64,000 nucleotides of DNA from Pseudomonas plecoglossicida NBRC 103162 = DSM 15088 (GCF_000730665.1 NZ_BBIV01000017.1:83054-147053), one strand, 5' to 3'; positions 1-9,108 are shown, numbered from the stretch's first letter. Numbers and translations: made by a program. Notes: generated by a model not told the origin, from the sequence alone.

Positions 1-668
1 CCCAGGCCGAAATGCTCGACGATCCCGCCACCCTGAGCACCCAAGGTACCCAAACCATGAGCATCGTCGACCATCAACCAGGCGCCACGGGCGCGGGCGA
101 CCTTGGCCAGCGCCGGCAGGTCGGCGAGGTCGCCGTCCATGCTGAACACGCCGTCGGTAACCACCAGGGTGTTGCCGGTGGCTTTGTCCAGGCGGTTGTC
201 CAGACTGGCCGCATCGTTGTGCAGGTAACGGCTGAAGCGCGCCCCGCTGAGCAGGCCACCGTCGAGCAGCGACGCATGGTTCAGGCGGTCCTGCAGCACG
301 GTGTCGCCCTGCCCCACCAGGGCGGTGATGGCACCGAGGTTGGCCATGTAACCGGTGGAAAACAGCAGCGCGCGCGGGCGGCCGGTCAATTCGGCCAGCG
401 CTTCTTCGACGGCATGGTGCGGCGTACTGTGGCCAATCACCAGGTGCGAGGCCCCGCCACCGACACCCCAGCGCTCGGCGCCAGCCTGCCAGGCGGCAAT
501 GACTTCGGGATGGTTGGCAAGGCCGAGGTAGTCATTGCTGCAGAAGGCCAGCAACGGCTGGCCGTCGACCACTACCTGCGGCCCCTGTGGGGTCTCCAGC
601 AACGGCCGCTGCCGATACAGGTCCGCGGCGCGCCGTTCGGCCAGGCGCGCCGCCAGATCGAACGCCAT
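1..668 (-). CDS. bioF: 8-amino-7-oxononanoate synthase, 5' part only (cut by window edge)
   Basis: BioF is a PLP enzyme that condenses pimeloyl thioester with L-alanine to give 8-amino-7-oxononanoate, the first step of biotin ring assembly. About 222 N-terminal residues are visible. They include the FCSNDYLGL segment (residues 42-50), the [11 protein letters not shown] glycine-rich loop (70-80), the NHAS motif with the PLP-stacking His (near 131) and VDDAHGLG (200-207) with the cofactor-binding Asp. The PLP lysine lies beyond the window edge. The ATG sits one base after the bioB stop (TGAGATG), so the two genes form one transcript with coupled translation. The family is about 390 residues, so a little over half is present. 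Assignment is very secure. Confidence 0.96.
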   Translation of the reverse strand, partial: MAFDLAARLAERRAADLYRQRPLLETPQGPQVVVDGQPLLAFCSNDYLGLANHPEVIAAWQAGAERWGVGGGASHLVIGHSTPHHAVEEALAELTGRPRALLFSTGYMANLGAITALVGQGDTVLQDRLNHASLLDGGLLSGARFSRYLHNDAASLDNRLDKATGNTLVVTDGVFSMDGDLADLPALAKVARARGAWLMVDDAHGLGTLGAQGGGIVEHFGL

Positions 669-669
669 C

Positions 670-1728
670 TCAGGCAGACGCGGCGTTGTAGAACAGCTCG
701 CTGCTGCGTTGCTCGACCAGTGCCTGCTCGATGGCGGCCTGGTGTACTTCGTCGGCATGCTCTTCACGCGCTTCAGGCTTGATGCCCAGGCGAGCGAACA
801 GCTGCATGTCCTTGTCGGCCTGCGGGTTGGCGGTGGTCAGCAGCTTCTCGCCGTAGAAGATCGAGTTGGCGCCGGCCATGAAGGCCAGGGCCTGCATCTG
901 CTCGTTCATCTGCTCGCGGCCGGCGGACAGGCGCACGTGCGACTTGGGCATGAGGATGCGCGCGACCGCCAGCATGCGGATGAAGTCGAACGGGTCGACA
1001 TCTTCTTCCTCGGCCAGTGGCGTGCCGGCCACTTTCACCAGCATGTTGATCGGTACCGATTCCGGGTGCTCGGGCAGGTTGGCCAGCTGGATCAGCAGGC
1101 CGGCGCGGTCATCGAGCGATTCGCCCATGCCGAGGATGCCGCCGGAGCAGATCTTCATTCCGGCATCGCGGACGTAGGCCAGGGTCTGCAGGCGCTCACC
1201 GTAGGTGCGGGTAGTGATGATGCTGCCGTAGAACTCCGGCGAGGTATCGAGGTTGTGGTTGTAGTAGTCCAGGCCGGCCTGGGCCAGCGCCACGGTCTGC
1301 TCCTGGTCGAGCTTGCCGAGGGTCATGCAGGTTTCCAGGCCCATGGCCTTCACCCCTTTGACCATCTCCAGCACGTAGGGCATGTCCTTGGCGGACGGGT
1401 GCTTCCAGGCAGCCCCCATGCAGAAGCGGGTCGAACCGATGGCCTTGGCCCGAGCGGCTTCTTCCAGCACCTTCTGCACTTCCATCAGCTTCTGTTTTTC
1501 CAGGCCGGTGTTGTAGTGGCCGGACTGCGGACAATATTTGCAATCTTCCGGGCAGGCGCCGGTCTTGATCGACAGCAGCGTCGAAACCTGTACCCGGTTG
1601 GGGTCGAACTGCGCGCGATGCACGGTCTGCGCCTGGAACAGCAAGTCGTTGAACGGCTGCTGGAACAGGGCCTTGACCTCAGGCAGGGACCAGTCGTGAC
1701 GTGTTGTTGCAGTTGTGCTGGCGCTCAT
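670..1728 (-). CDS. bioB: Biotin synthase
   Basis: Radical-SAM enzyme that inserts sulfur into dethiobiotin, the last step of biotin synthesis. The protein is 352 residues, normal for the family. The CxxxCxxC cluster motif (Cys59, Cys63, Cys66, in [14 protein letters not shown]) binds the SAM [4Fe-4S] cluster. Further conserved cysteines in [15 protein letters not shown] and KICSGG and the Arg of RLSAGRE fit the [2Fe-2S] site. The start at 1728 is chosen because AAGGAAACGCC precedes the ATG and [13 protein letters not shown] aligns with the usual BioB N-terminus; an upstream in-frame ATG at 1770 would add 14 unconserved residues. It leads the bioB-bioF operon and diverges from comF, with a BirA-type operator in between. 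Confidence 0.97.
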   Translation of the reverse strand: MSASTTATTRHDWSLPEVKALFQQPFNDLLFQAQTVHRAQFDPNRVQVSTLLSIKTGACPEDCKYCPQSGHYNTGLEKQKLMEVQKVLEEAARAKAIGSTRFCMGAAWKHPSAKDMPYVLEMVKGVKAMGLETCMTLGKLDQEQTVALAQAGLDYYNHNLDTSPEFYGSIITTRTYGERLQTLAYVRDAGMKICSGGILGMGESLDDRAGLLIQLANLPEHPESVPINMLVKVAGTPLAEEEDVDPFDFIRMLAVARILMPKSHVRLSAGREQMNEQMQALAFMAGANSIFYGEKLLTTANPQADKDMQLFARLGIKPEAREEHADEVHQAAIEQALVEQRSSELFYNAASA

Positions 1729-1817
1729 CGGCGTTTCCTTGTTTAGGCTGTAGCTGGCGCCGAGGCACAAGTGCCCGCCAGCGCATCACGGATAGCTGGC
1801 ATAGTCATGGAAGGCCT

Positions 1818-2555
1818 ATGAACTGTCAACCTTGGTTAAAAGCACTGGTTTACAAGTGTGCGAATTTTGATCACGCGTGTTCGCTCTGCGCCACACCGGC
1901 CGAACAACCCTACCCGCTGTGCAGCGCTTGCGAGCATGAGCTGCCCTGGCTGGACGAGCATTGCCTGCGCTGCGCGCTGCCCTTGCCGATGGCCGGCCTA
2001 ATCTGCGGTCAATGCAGCCGACGCCCGCCCGCCTTCGATCAGGTCATGGCGCCCTGGCACTACGGCTTCCCGCTGGACACTCTGATCAGCCGCTTCAAGC
2101 ACGAAAGACAGTGGCCCCTGGGGCGCCTGATGGCCGAACTGCTGAGCCTGAACTTGCACCACCGCTTTCACGAGGGCCTGGCGAAGCCCGCGCTGTTGCT
2201 GCCTGTGCCACTGGCCAGGCGTCGCCTGCGCGAGCGCGGCTTCAACCAGGCGGGCATGCTGGGGCGCTGGTTGTCGAAAGGCCTGGGTATCCGCTGCGAT
2301 GAACGGTTGCTGTCACGTACCCGCGAGACACCCGCCCAGCAAAGCCTGGATGCCCGGGCACGGCGACGCAACCTGCGCCAGGCATTCGCCCTGGCCGATG
2401 ACGTATCGATCGCCGGCCTGCACGTGGCCGTGGTCGATGATGTGCTCACCACCGGCGCCACCGCCCAGGCCATCGCCCGACTGTTGCGTCAGGCCGGCGC
2501 AGCCAGGGTCGACGTGTATTGCCTGGCACGTACGGCAAAACCGGGGCAAGCTTGA
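1818..2555 (+). CDS. comF: ComF-family phosphoribosyltransferase-like protein
   Basis: This 245-residue protein has the ComF/GntX architecture. An N-terminal zinc ribbon is formed by four CxxC pairs (CSLC, CSAC, CLRC, CGQC) in residues 20-75, and a phosphoribosyltransferase fold carries the PRPP loop VVDDVLTTGAT at 205-215. Family members support natural DNA uptake in competent bacteria or, as GntX, gluconate use; the biochemical activity is poorly defined. The ATG at 1818 is chosen because MNCQPW is a typical beginning for pseudomonad homologues (from memory) and only non-conserved sequence lies upstream. It diverges from bioB and shares its first 40 bases with the BirA operator, so biotin status may affect its transcription. 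A modE-like gene follows after 26 bp. Confidence 0.88.
   Translation: MNCQPWLKALVYKCANFDHACSLCATPAEQPYPLCSACEHELPWLDEHCLRCALPLPMAGLICGQCSRRPPAFDQVMAPWHYGFPLDTLISRFKHERQWPLGRLMAELLSLNLHHRFHEGLAKPALLLPVPLARRRLRERGFNQAGMLGRWLSKGLGIRCDERLLSRTRETPAQQSLDARARRRNLRQAFALADDVSIAGLHVAVVDDVLTTGATAQAIARLLRQAGAARVDVYCLARTAKPGQA
1823..1855. promoter_or_regulatory. BirA (biotin repressor) operator
   Basis: The half-sites CTGTCAACC (1823-1831) and GGTTTACAA (1847-1855) are separated by exactly 15 bp. The classical enterobacterial BirA operator is TTGTAAACC-N15-GGTTTACAA, so the right half is perfect and the left half matches 7 of 9. On the minus strand a TTGACA hexamer (1829-1824) inside the left half followed 17 bp later by GACTAT could be the bioB promoter, which bound BirA would block. 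The site lies within codons 2-13 of comF, so it is both operator and coding sequence. The operator call follows from the match; the promoter elements are inference. Confidence 0.8.
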
Positions 2556-2581
2556 CGGGTCAGTCCCAGATAGGCGCCATC

Positions 2582-3346
2582 ATGTCCCTGCCCGCCCTGC
2601 TTACCCAACACATTGCCCGTCGCCCCCAGCGCATCGCCTTGCTCCAGCACATCGCCGACCAGGGCTCGATCACCCGCGCCGCCAAGGCCGCCGGTATCAG
2701 CTACAAGGCCGCCTGGGATGCCATCGATGAACTCAACAACCTGGCAAGCCAGCCACTGGTCGAGCGCAGCACGGGCGGCCGCGGGGGTGGCGGCGCACGC
2801 CTGTCGCCCGAGGGCGAGCGGGTGCTGCGCCTGTATCAGCGCCTGCAGAACCTGCAGGCACAGCTGCTCGAAGCCGCAGAAGAATCCAGCGACCTCGACC
2901 TGCTCGGGCGCCTGATGCTGCGTACCAGCGCCCGCAACCAGCTGCAGGGCCAGGTCAGCGGGCTGCGCCGCGAAGGCCGGCATGATCGCGTGAGCCTGGC
3001 CCTGGGCAGCGGGCTGGAGGTCCACGCGCTGATTACCCCGGACAGCACCGAACGCCTGGACCTGACTCTCGGCACCATGGTGGTGGCGCTGCTCAAGGCC
3101 GGCTGGGTGCAGTTGCTCGGTACAGGCGACGAGGCCGAGGCTGGCAGCAATGTGCTCGACGCCATCATCGAAGAAGTAGTGACAGACGGGCACGAGCCCA
3201 ATGAAGTGCGCCTGGCGCTGAGCAACGGGCAAACGCTGCATGCGTTTGCCGAAGCGCACTGGTTGGCGCAGCACGCCATCCAGGCGGGCAGCGAAGTACA
3301 GGTGCAGTTCCAACCATCCTCGGTGCTGCTGGGCGTGCCGGTCTAG
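2582..3346 (+). CDS. modE: ModE-type molybdate-responsive transcriptional regulator
   Basis: The 254-residue protein begins with a LysR-like winged helix-turn-helix (GSITRAAKAAGISYKAAWDAID, about residues 28-49), followed by RGGGGARLSPEG, typical of ModE. Residues 110-250 contain two TOBE/Mop-like domains (NQLQGQVSGL and related repeats) that bind molybdate in this family. ModE dimers with bound molybdate repress modABC and activate molybdoenzyme genes. No molybdate transporter genes lie nearby, so its targets are elsewhere. The ATG at 2582 is 26 bp after comF, so co-transcription is likely. A longer in-frame start at 2519 would overlap comF and add no conserved residues. Confidence 0.88.
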   Translation: MSLPALLTQHIARRPQRIALLQHIADQGSITRAAKAAGISYKAAWDAIDELNNLASQPLVERSTGGRGGGGARLSPEGERVLRLYQRLQNLQAQLLEAAEESSDLDLLGRLMLRTSARNQLQGQVSGLRREGRHDRVSLALGSGLEVHALITPDSTERLDLTLGTMVVALLKAGWVQLLGTGDEAEAGSNVLDAIIEEVVTDGHEPNEVRLALSNGQTLHAFAEAHWLAQHAIQAGSEVQVQFQPSSVLLGVPV

Positions 3347-3409
3347 GCATGCCCCGCGATCGGGCCGGCACTGGTACCATGAACCCTTGCCGCCCACCCC
3401 GGAGCCTCC

Positions 3410-4384
3410 ATGTCGCACCCCTTCTCCACCCTCACCCCCGACCTGGTCCTGGACGCCGTGGAAAGCCTCGGTTTTCTCAGCGACGCCCGCGTCCTGGCAC
3501 TGAACAGCTATGAGAACCGCGTCTATCAGGTGGGGATCGAGGACAGCCAGCCGCTGATCGCCAAGTTCTACCGTCCAGGCCGCTGGAGCGACGCAGCGAT
3601 CCTCGAAGAGCACCGCTTCAGCGCCGAGCTCGCCGAATGCGAAGTGCCGGTGGTCGCCCCCCTTCAGCACGACGGCCAGACCTTGTTCGAGCATCAGGGT
3701 TTCCGCTTCACCCTGTTCCCCCGCCGTGGCGGGCATGCGCCGGAACCCGGCAACCTCGACCAGCTCTATCGCCTCGGCCAGTTGCTCGGCCGCCTGCATG
3801 CCGTGGGCGCGGCACGCCCGTTCGAACACCGTGAGGCACTGGCTGTGGACAACTTCGGTCACGCCTCGCTGAAGACCCTGCTCGACGGCGGTTTCGTCCC
3901 CAAGGACCTGCTGCCCGCCTTCGAGTCGGTAGCACGCGATGTGCTCAAACGTGTCGAAGACGCCTACGCCCGCACGCCGCACCAGCTCATTCGCCTGCAC
4001 GGCGACCTGCACCCCGGCAACCTGATGCACCGCGATGAGGTCTACCACGTCGTCGACCTCGATGATTGCCGCATGGGCCCGGCCGTGCAGGACCTGTGGA
4101 TGATGCTCGCCGGCAGCCGTGAGGAGCGCACGGGGCAACTGGCCGAACTGATCGATGGCTACAACGAGTTCCATGATTTCGACCCGCGCGAGCTGGCCTT
4201 GATCGAGCCTTTGCGCGCCCTGCGCCAGTTGCACTACAGCGCCTGGCTGGCACGGCGCTGGGACGACCCGGCGTTCCCGCCAAGCTTCCCCTGGTTCGGC
4301 CAGCCGCGTTACTGGGGCGACCAGATTCTCGCCCTGCGCGAGCAACTGGCGGCGCTGGATGAACAACCGCTGAAATTGTTCTAG
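3410..4384 (+). CDS. srkA: Stress response kinase A (YihE/SrkA family)
   Basis: A 324-residue APH-fold Ser/Thr kinase of the SrkA/YihE family, which helps enterobacteria survive stress-induced programmed death. Visible features are the ATP-contacting Lys52 in AKFYRP, the catalytic loop HGDLHPGN (197-204, Asp199) and the metal-binding VVDLDD (214-219). Length equals that of the E. coli enzyme. A clear ribosome site (GGAGCC) lies 4-9 bases before the ATG at 3410. The gene is 63 bp after modE and is followed by the rarD remnant. Substrates in Pseudomonas are not known; the family call is secure. Confidence 0.92.
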   Translation: MSHPFSTLTPDLVLDAVESLGFLSDARVLALNSYENRVYQVGIEDSQPLIAKFYRPGRWSDAAILEEHRFSAELAECEVPVVAPLQHDGQTLFEHQGFRFTLFPRRGGHAPEPGNLDQLYRLGQLLGRLHAVGAARPFEHREALAVDNFGHASLKTLLDGGFVPKDLLPAFESVARDVLKRVEDAYARTPHQLIRLHGDLHPGNLMHRDEVYHVVDLDDCRMGPAVQDLWMMLAGSREERTGQLAELIDGYNEFHDFDPRELALIEPLRALRQLHYSAWLARRWDDPAFPPSFPWFGQPRYWGDQILALREQLAALDEQPLKLF

Positions 4385-4448
4385 AAGCGCGCCGCGCTCT
4401 GTCTACAATAGGCGTCGCTTTATTTAGCTTCCTAAGCAAGGATTCTGC

Positions 4449-5157
4449 ATGCACGCCGCACTGGTGGCGCAAGCTGCGCGAAAACCCGCGCCGACTGGCC
4501 ATCCTCGCCCTCAGCGGGGCGCTGATCGCCGGCAACTGGCTGACCTATGTGTGGTCGGTGAACAATGGCCGCATGCTCGAAGCCAGCCTCGGCTACTACA
4601 TCAACCCGCTGGTGAACGTGCTGCTGGGCATGCTGTTGCTGGGTGAGCGCCTGCGTCGCCTGCAATGGCTGGCCGTGGGCTTGGCTGCGCTCGGCGTGGC
4701 GCAGCAGGTCTGGCAAGTTGGCAGCCTGCCGTGGGTATCGCTGGCACTGGCGCTGAGCTTCGGCTTCTACGGGCTTATTCGCAAGCAGGCGCCGGTCGCG
4801 GCCTTGCCGGGGCTGGTGGTGGAAACCTGGATGCTGGTTCCGCTGGCGCTGGGGTGGTTGTTGTTGACCCCCACCGCAATGAGCGCCCAGCCGGTGTTCT
4901 ACAGCAGCCGTGAGGCGCTATGGCTGATGGCTGCAGGGCCGGTGCCGCTGGTGTGCTTCAACGCTGCGGCGCGTCACCTGCCCTACACCACGCTGGGCTT
5001 CCTGCAGTACCTGGCGCCTACCCTGGTACTGATACAGGCGGTATGGCTGTTCGACGAGCACTTGTCACCCAGCAGCCTGGTGGCGTTCATGTGCATCTGG
5101 GCGGGCCTGGCACTGTACAGCGTCGATGCGTGGCTGAATTTGCGCAAGCGCGCCTGA
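4449..5157 (+). pseudogene. rarD: rarD remnant (EamA/RarD permease) with 5' deletion and frameshift
   Basis: From about 4462 to 5157 one frame encodes the C-terminal three quarters of an EamA/RarD-type permease (GNWLTYVWSVNN, MLEASLGYYINPLVNVLLGM, LGERLRRLQW), closely following E. coli RarD from about its residue 60. The first 60 or so residues are missing, because srkA ends only 65 bp upstream. A good start region (AAGGATTCTGC then ATG at 4449) remains, but that ATG reads the wrong frame and runs to a stop at 4646. The simplest reading is a deletion that fused the original start region to the middle of the gene out of frame. A 202-residue product from the GTG at 4549 is possible but would lack the first membrane helices. 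Function is probably lost. Confidence 0.78.
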
Positions 5158-5178
5158 TCAAAAAACGACCAGAGTCCT

Positions 5179-5203
5179 GCAGGCCACGTGGTCCGTGGCC
5201 TGC
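5179..5203. terminator. Hairpin between rarD remnant and gcvR (possible gcvR terminator)
   Basis: GCAGGCCACG and CGTGGCCTGC form a perfect 10-bp stem with a 5-nt loop. On the minus strand (downstream of gcvR) a GTTTTTTG run follows about 10 nt after the stem, so it may end the gcvR transcript, with less than ideal spacing. No T-run follows it on the plus strand. Confidence 0.5.
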
Positions 5204-5220
5204 ATGAATGTCTCCAAAGG

Positions 5221-5342
5221 TTATCCACACCCTCGTCCCCGTGGTTTGTGCACAAGCTACTGATAACTGGGTGTTTTTTGCTCAAATCGCGGGAGGGCTC
5301 GGCCTTCGTGGGCTGCACAGGTACGCCCCCAGCTTATCCACA
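5221..5342. promoter_or_regulatory. DnaA-box pair in the rarD-gcvR intergenic region
   Basis: Two perfect TTATCCACA DnaA boxes (5221-5229 and 5334-5342, both plus strand) flank a palindromic TTGTGCACAA (5246-5255) whose first nine bases differ from the TTATNCACA consensus by one. All lie in a 236-bp gene-free interval. DnaA binding is inferred from consensus only. A larger cluster lies at 63.4-64 kb. Confidence 0.55.
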
Positions 5343-5393
5343 GGGACGTCCCCGTTATATCGGGATAACCATCAGGTCCTCAACAATTTCAGC

Positions 5394-5912
5394 TCAATCC
5401 TCCGGCCGCAACTTCAACTCCACCATCAAGTCATCCGCCAGGCTCTCCAGCTTGTGCTGCAAATCCTCCAGCGACAATGTGAGCGGCAGCGCCAGCAAGG
5501 CATCGGCGTGGAACAGCGGCTCGCTGCTCATCGGCGCAGGACGCACTTCGGTAGTGAAGCGTTCCAGGTTCACCCCATGGTCCGCCAGCAAACGGGTGAT
5601 ATCGCGCACGATCCCCGGGCGGTCATTACCCACCAGCTCCATGGCGATCGGTTTCCACGTGCAGGACGGCTCGATGCCGCTTTCGGCGATCAATACCCGA
5701 ATACTGTATTGGCTCAACGCCTGCAGCGACTTCACCAGGTCGTCGTAGTTCTCCGCCGGCACCGCCACCCGCAGGATCCCGGCGAACTGGCCGGCCATGC
5801 GCGACATGCGACTCTCGAGCCAGTTGCCGTTATGGTCGGCAATGCACTGGGCGATACGTTCGACCTGGCCGGCCTTGTCAGGGGCAATCACGGTCAGTAC
5901 AAGATGGTCCAC
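5394..5912 (-). CDS. gcvR: GcvR-like ACT-domain regulator (glycine cleavage repressor family)
   Basis: The 172-residue protein is made of two ACT domains, one beginning at DHLVLTVIAPDKAGQVERIA and one at PIAMELVGNDRPGIVRDITRLL (about residue 88). This is the layout of GcvR, which in E. coli binds GcvA and blocks activation of the gcv genes when glycine is scarce. The GTG at 5912 is preferred because DHLVLTV starts the first ACT strand and AGAGGTAGGACC lies just upstream; the open frame continues 34 codons further without conserved sequence. A TATACT hexamer about 60 bp upstream could be its -10. No gcv genes are adjacent, though glycine-related genes sit at 47-63 kb. Confidence 0.82.
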   Translation of the reverse strand: MDHLVLTVIAPDKAGQVERIAQCIADHNGNWLESRMSRMAGQFAGILRVAVPAENYDDLVKSLQALSQYSIRVLIAESGIEPSCTWKPIAMELVGNDRPGIVRDITRLLADHGVNLERFTTEVRPAPMSSEPLFHADALLALPLTLSLEDLQHKLESLADDLMVELKLRPED

Positions 5913-6371
5913 AGGTCCTACCTCTGCGCGATGCCGCGTGAAGCGGCGAAAAATCGGGGGGATCGACTCAGTATAGGCAAGGCGCGTCAACCTGCCGCAG
6001 GACAGTCCGCGCAACTAATCGTGTACTGTTTCAAGATTTATCTGGAACAATCCACCGGTTTTTTGCGAACATAGCGACTCCCAGCGTGACCCTACGCGAC
6101 CAACCGGTCGCAGAGCGGCGCTTTTAGTCTGATGTTCACCTGCCTGCTGCTTCATGTAGTATGCGTTGGCGCGGACTACAAAAAACGTCGTTTCGATGTC
6201 TGCCAAGGCGCCTGTGAAAATACGCAAACCGCCCGCCAGCCTGTCTGGCGAGCCGCACCCAGCCGCGCTCGTGGATGACGAGAGCACGCACTGGTGCCGT
6301 GTTTAGAGAAGCGCTACAGGCTTAATACAGAAGAGCGAAAGCGAAATAGCTGAGCAGAGGTGAGGCAAGCA
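5913..6371. other. 459-bp gene-free interval between divergent gcvR and glcB
   Basis: This interval must hold both divergent promoters. A possible gcvR -10 (TATACT, minus strand, 5970-5975) and a small inverted repeat GCGACC-AACC-GGTCGC near 6098-6113 can be seen. An open frame at 6015-6287 on the minus strand has no ribosome site and no recognisable family, so it was not called. No RNA gene or riboswitch was recognised. Confidence 0.6.
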
Positions 6372-8549
6372 ATGACTGGATACGTTCAAGTCGGTGGCCT
6401 TCAGGTCGCCAAGGCCCTGTACGACTTCGTCAACAACGAAGCGATCCCTGGAACCGGCATCAAGGCCGATGCGTTCTGGGCCGGGGCAGAAAAGATCATC
6501 AACGACCTCGCCCCCAAGAACAAAGCCCTGCTCGCCAAGCGCGACGAGCTGCAGGCCAAGATCGACGCCTGGCACCAGGCGCGCAAAGGCCAGGCCCATG
6601 ACGCCGTAGCCTACAAGAGCTTCCTCCAGGAAATCGGCTACCTGCTGCCGCAAGTCGAGGACTTCCAGGCCACCACCCAGAACGTGGACGAGGAGATCGC
6701 CCGCATGGCCGGCCCGCAGCTGGTAGTGCCGGTGATGAACGCCCGCTTCGCCCTGAACGCCGCCAACGCCCGCTGGGGCTCGCTGTACGACGCGCTGTAC
6801 GGCACCGACGCCATCAGCGATGAAGGCGGCGCTGAAAAAGGCCAGGGCTACAACAAGCTGCGCGGCGACAAGGTCATCGCCTTTGCCCGCGCCTTCCTCG
6901 ACGAAGCCGCGCCGCTGGCGGCCGGCTCGCACGTCGACTCCACCGCCTACCGCATCGAAGCCGGCAAACTGGTGGTCACCCTCAAAGGCGGCAGCAACAG
7001 CGGCCTGCGTGACGACGCCCAATTGATCGGCTTCCATGGCGACGCCGCCGCGCCGACCGCCGTGCTGCTCAAGCACAACGGCCTGCACTTCGAGATCCAG
7101 GTCGACGCCAGCACGCCGGTCGGCAGCACCGACGCTGCCGGCGTCAAAGACATCCTGATGGAATCGGCACTGACCACCATCATGGACTGCGAAGACTCGG
7201 TCGCCGCGGTCGATGCCGACGACAAAGTCATCGTCTACCGCAACTGGCTGGGCCTGATGAAAGGCGACCTGTCCGAGAGCGTCAGCAAAGGCGGCAAGAC
7301 CTTCACCCGCACCATGAACCCCGACCGCGAGTACGCAGCGCCCAACGGCGGCAGCGTCACCCTGCACGGCCGTTCGCTGCTGTTCGTGCGCAACGTGGGT
7401 CACCTGATGACCAACCCGGCGATCCTCAACGCCCAGGGCAACGAGATTCCGGAAGGCATCCAGGACGGTCTGTTCACCAACCTGATCGCCCTGCACAACC
7501 TCAACGGCAACACCAGCCGCAAGAACACCCGCACCGGCAGCGTGTACATCGTCAAGCCGAAGATGCACGGCCCTGAAGAAGTGGCCTTCGCAGCCGAGAT
7601 CTTCAGCCGCGTCGAAGACCTGCTGGGCATGCCGCGCAACACCGTCAAGGTCGGCATCATGGACGAGGAACGCCGTACCACGGTCAACCTCAAGGCCTGC
7701 ATCAAGTCGGCCGCCGAGCGCGTGGTGTTCATCAACACCGGTTTCCTCGACCGTACCGGTGACGAGATTCACACCTCCATGGAAGCCGGCGCCGTCGTGC
7801 GCAAGGGCGCCATGAAGAACGAGAAGTGGATCGGCGCCTACGAGAACAACAACGTCGACGTGGGCCTTGCCACCGGCCTGCAAGGCCGTGCGCAGATCGG
7901 CAAGGGCATGTGGGCCATGCCTGACCTGATGGCCGCGATGCTCGAGCAGAAGATCGCTCACCCGCTGGCCGGTGCCAACACCGCCTGGGTACCGTCGCCA
8001 ACCGCCGCTACCCTGCATGCCCTGCACTACCACAAGGTCGACGTGCAGGCCCGTCAGCGCGAACTGGCTTCGCGCGCGCCGGCCTCGGTCGACGACATCC
8101 TGACCATCCCGCTGGCGGCCGATACCAACTGGTCGGCCGAAGAGATCCGCAACGAGCTGGACAACAACGCCCAGGGCATCCTCGGTTATGTGGTGCGCTG
8201 GATCGACCAGGGCGTCGGTTGCTCGAAGGTGCCGGACATCAACGATGTCGGCCTGATGGAAGACCGCGCCACCCTGCGTATCTCGGCCCAACTGCTGGCC
8301 AACTGGCTGCGCCACGGCGTGGTCAGCCAGGAGCAGGTGCTGGAAAGCCTCAAGCGCATGGCTGCGGTGGTGGACAAGCAGAACGCCGGTGACACCCTGT
8401 ACCGCCCGATGGCGCCGAACTTCGACGACAACGTCGCGTTCCAGGCGGCTGTGGAACTGGTGGTCGAAGGTGCCAAGCAGCCGAACGGTTATACCGAGCC
8501 GGTGCTGCACCGTCGTCGTCGCGAGTTCAAGGCGCGTAACGGGTTGTAA
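6372..8549 (+). CDS. glcB: Malate synthase G
   Basis: GlcB condenses glyoxylate with acetyl-CoA to malate, feeding glyoxylate from glycolate or the glyoxylate shunt into the TCA cycle. The 725-residue length matches the monomeric G isoform rather than the roughly 530-residue A form. [20 protein letters not shown] is the standard N-terminus. [15 protein letters not shown] (near 270) and the C-terminal segment around [17 protein letters not shown] and [10 protein letters not shown] carry the conserved active-site region. The ATG at 6372 has GAGG nine bases upstream; an in-frame GTG at 6360 is less likely. The gene is a single transcription unit ended by a REP hairpin. No glc catabolic genes are beside it. 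Confidence 0.97.
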   Translation: MTGYVQVGGLQVAKALYDFVNNEAIPGTGIKADAFWAGAEKIINDLAPKNKALLAKRDELQAKIDAWHQARKGQAHDAVAYKSFLQEIGYLLPQVEDFQATTQNVDEEIARMAGPQLVVPVMNARFALNAANARWGSLYDALYGTDAISDEGGAEKGQGYNKLRGDKVIAFARAFLDEAAPLAAGSHVDSTAYRIEAGKLVVTLKGGSNSGLRDDAQLIGFHGDAAAPTAVLLKHNGLHFEIQVDASTPVGSTDAAGVKDILMESALTTIMDCEDSVAAVDADDKVIVYRNWLGLMKGDLSESVSKGGKTFTRTMNPDREYAAPNGGSVTLHGRSLLFVRNVGHLMTNPAILNAQGNEIPEGIQDGLFTNLIALHNLNGNTSRKNTRTGSVYIVKPKMHGPEEVAFAAEIFSRVEDLLGMPRNTVKVGIMDEERRTTVNLKACIKSAAERVVFINTGFLDRTGDEIHTSMEAGAVVRKGAMKNEKWIGAYENNNVDVGLATGLQGRAQIGKGMWAMPDLMAAMLEQKIAHPLAGANTAWVPSPTAATLHALHYHKVDVQARQRELASRAPASVDDILTIPLAADTNWSAEEIRNELDNNAQGILGYVVRWIDQGVGCSKVPDINDVGLMEDRATLRISAQLLANWLRHGVVSQEQVLESLKRMAAVVDKQNAGDTLYRPMAPNFDDNVAFQAAVELVVEGAKQPNGYTEPVLHRRRREFKARNGL

Positions 8550-8570
8550 ATTGCAGGGGGCCGCTCTGCG

Positions 8571-8641
8571 GCCCTTTCGCGACACAAGGCCGCTCCTACA
8601 CAGATGTCCCCTGTAGGAGCGGCCTTGTGTCGCGAAAGGGC
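8571..8641. repeat. REP pair (GTAGGAGCGG class) forming a 30-bp hairpin
   Basis: Arms 8571-8600 and 8612-8641 are perfectly complementary over 30 bp with an 11-nt loop. It lies between the convergent glcB and receiver genes, where it can act as a transcription barrier for both. The core TGTAGGAGCGGCC is typical of P. putida REP elements. Confidence 0.9.
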
Positions 8642-8664
8642 TGCAAAGCAGCCCCAGCCCTGAA

Positions 8665-9108
8665 TCACTCGAGCTTCAACTCCTTCTTCACCAGCCCCAG
8701 CAACTTGCCCAGGTCCACCGGCTTGAGCAGGAAATCCACCACCCCCAGGTGCATCACGTCCACCGCCTCCTTCACATCGGTATCGCCCGATACCACGATG
8801 ATCGACAACGCCGCCCGCTCCGACTGACGAATCTGCCGGATCAGCTCCAGGCCATCCTTGGGCTCCATGCGCAGGTCGGTGATCATCAAGGCAATGCGCG
8901 GTTCGTAGTGCAGCTTGAACATCGCTTCCTGCGCGCCATCGGCCACCATGCTGTCTATGCCCCTGCTCCTGAGGTACAAGCTCAGGGCCTCGCTGTTCAC
9001 CGGGTTGCCATCAACCACCAGCACCACAGGTTTTGGCGCCACCGGCGCACTCACCACGGCCAAAGCTTCACGTTCGTCTTCACTCAGGATGTCGTCATGC
9101 TCAACCAT
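8665..9108 (-). CDS. Single-domain response regulator (receiver only)
   Basis: A 147-residue CheY-like receiver with a 25-residue N-terminal extension and no output domain. The phospho-acceptor is Asp78 (MITDLRM), the switch Ser is 107 (VVSGD) and the conserved Lys is 129 (LLKPVD). The acidic pocket reads VVDGN at 31-35, so one of the two usual acidic residues is Gly34, which may alter Mg binding. It is convergent with glcB and divergent from the CBS-domain protein, across a 190-bp interval with an AT-rich palindrome. No histidine kinase is adjacent. It may modulate a phosphorelay or act by protein contact; its partner is unknown. Confidence 0.85.
   Translation of the reverse strand: MVEHDDILSEDEREALAVVSAPVAPKPVVLVVDGNPVNSEALSLYLRSRGIDSMVADGAQEAMFKLHYEPRIALMITDLRMEPKDGLELIRQIRQSERAALSIIVVSGDTDVKEAVDVMHLGVVDFLLKPVDLGKLLGLVKKELKLE

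Noticed and set aside
6015..6287. A 90-codon frame on the minus strand in the gcvR-glcB interval
   Set aside because: No ribosome site, no recognisable domain, atypical composition; more likely promoter DNA.
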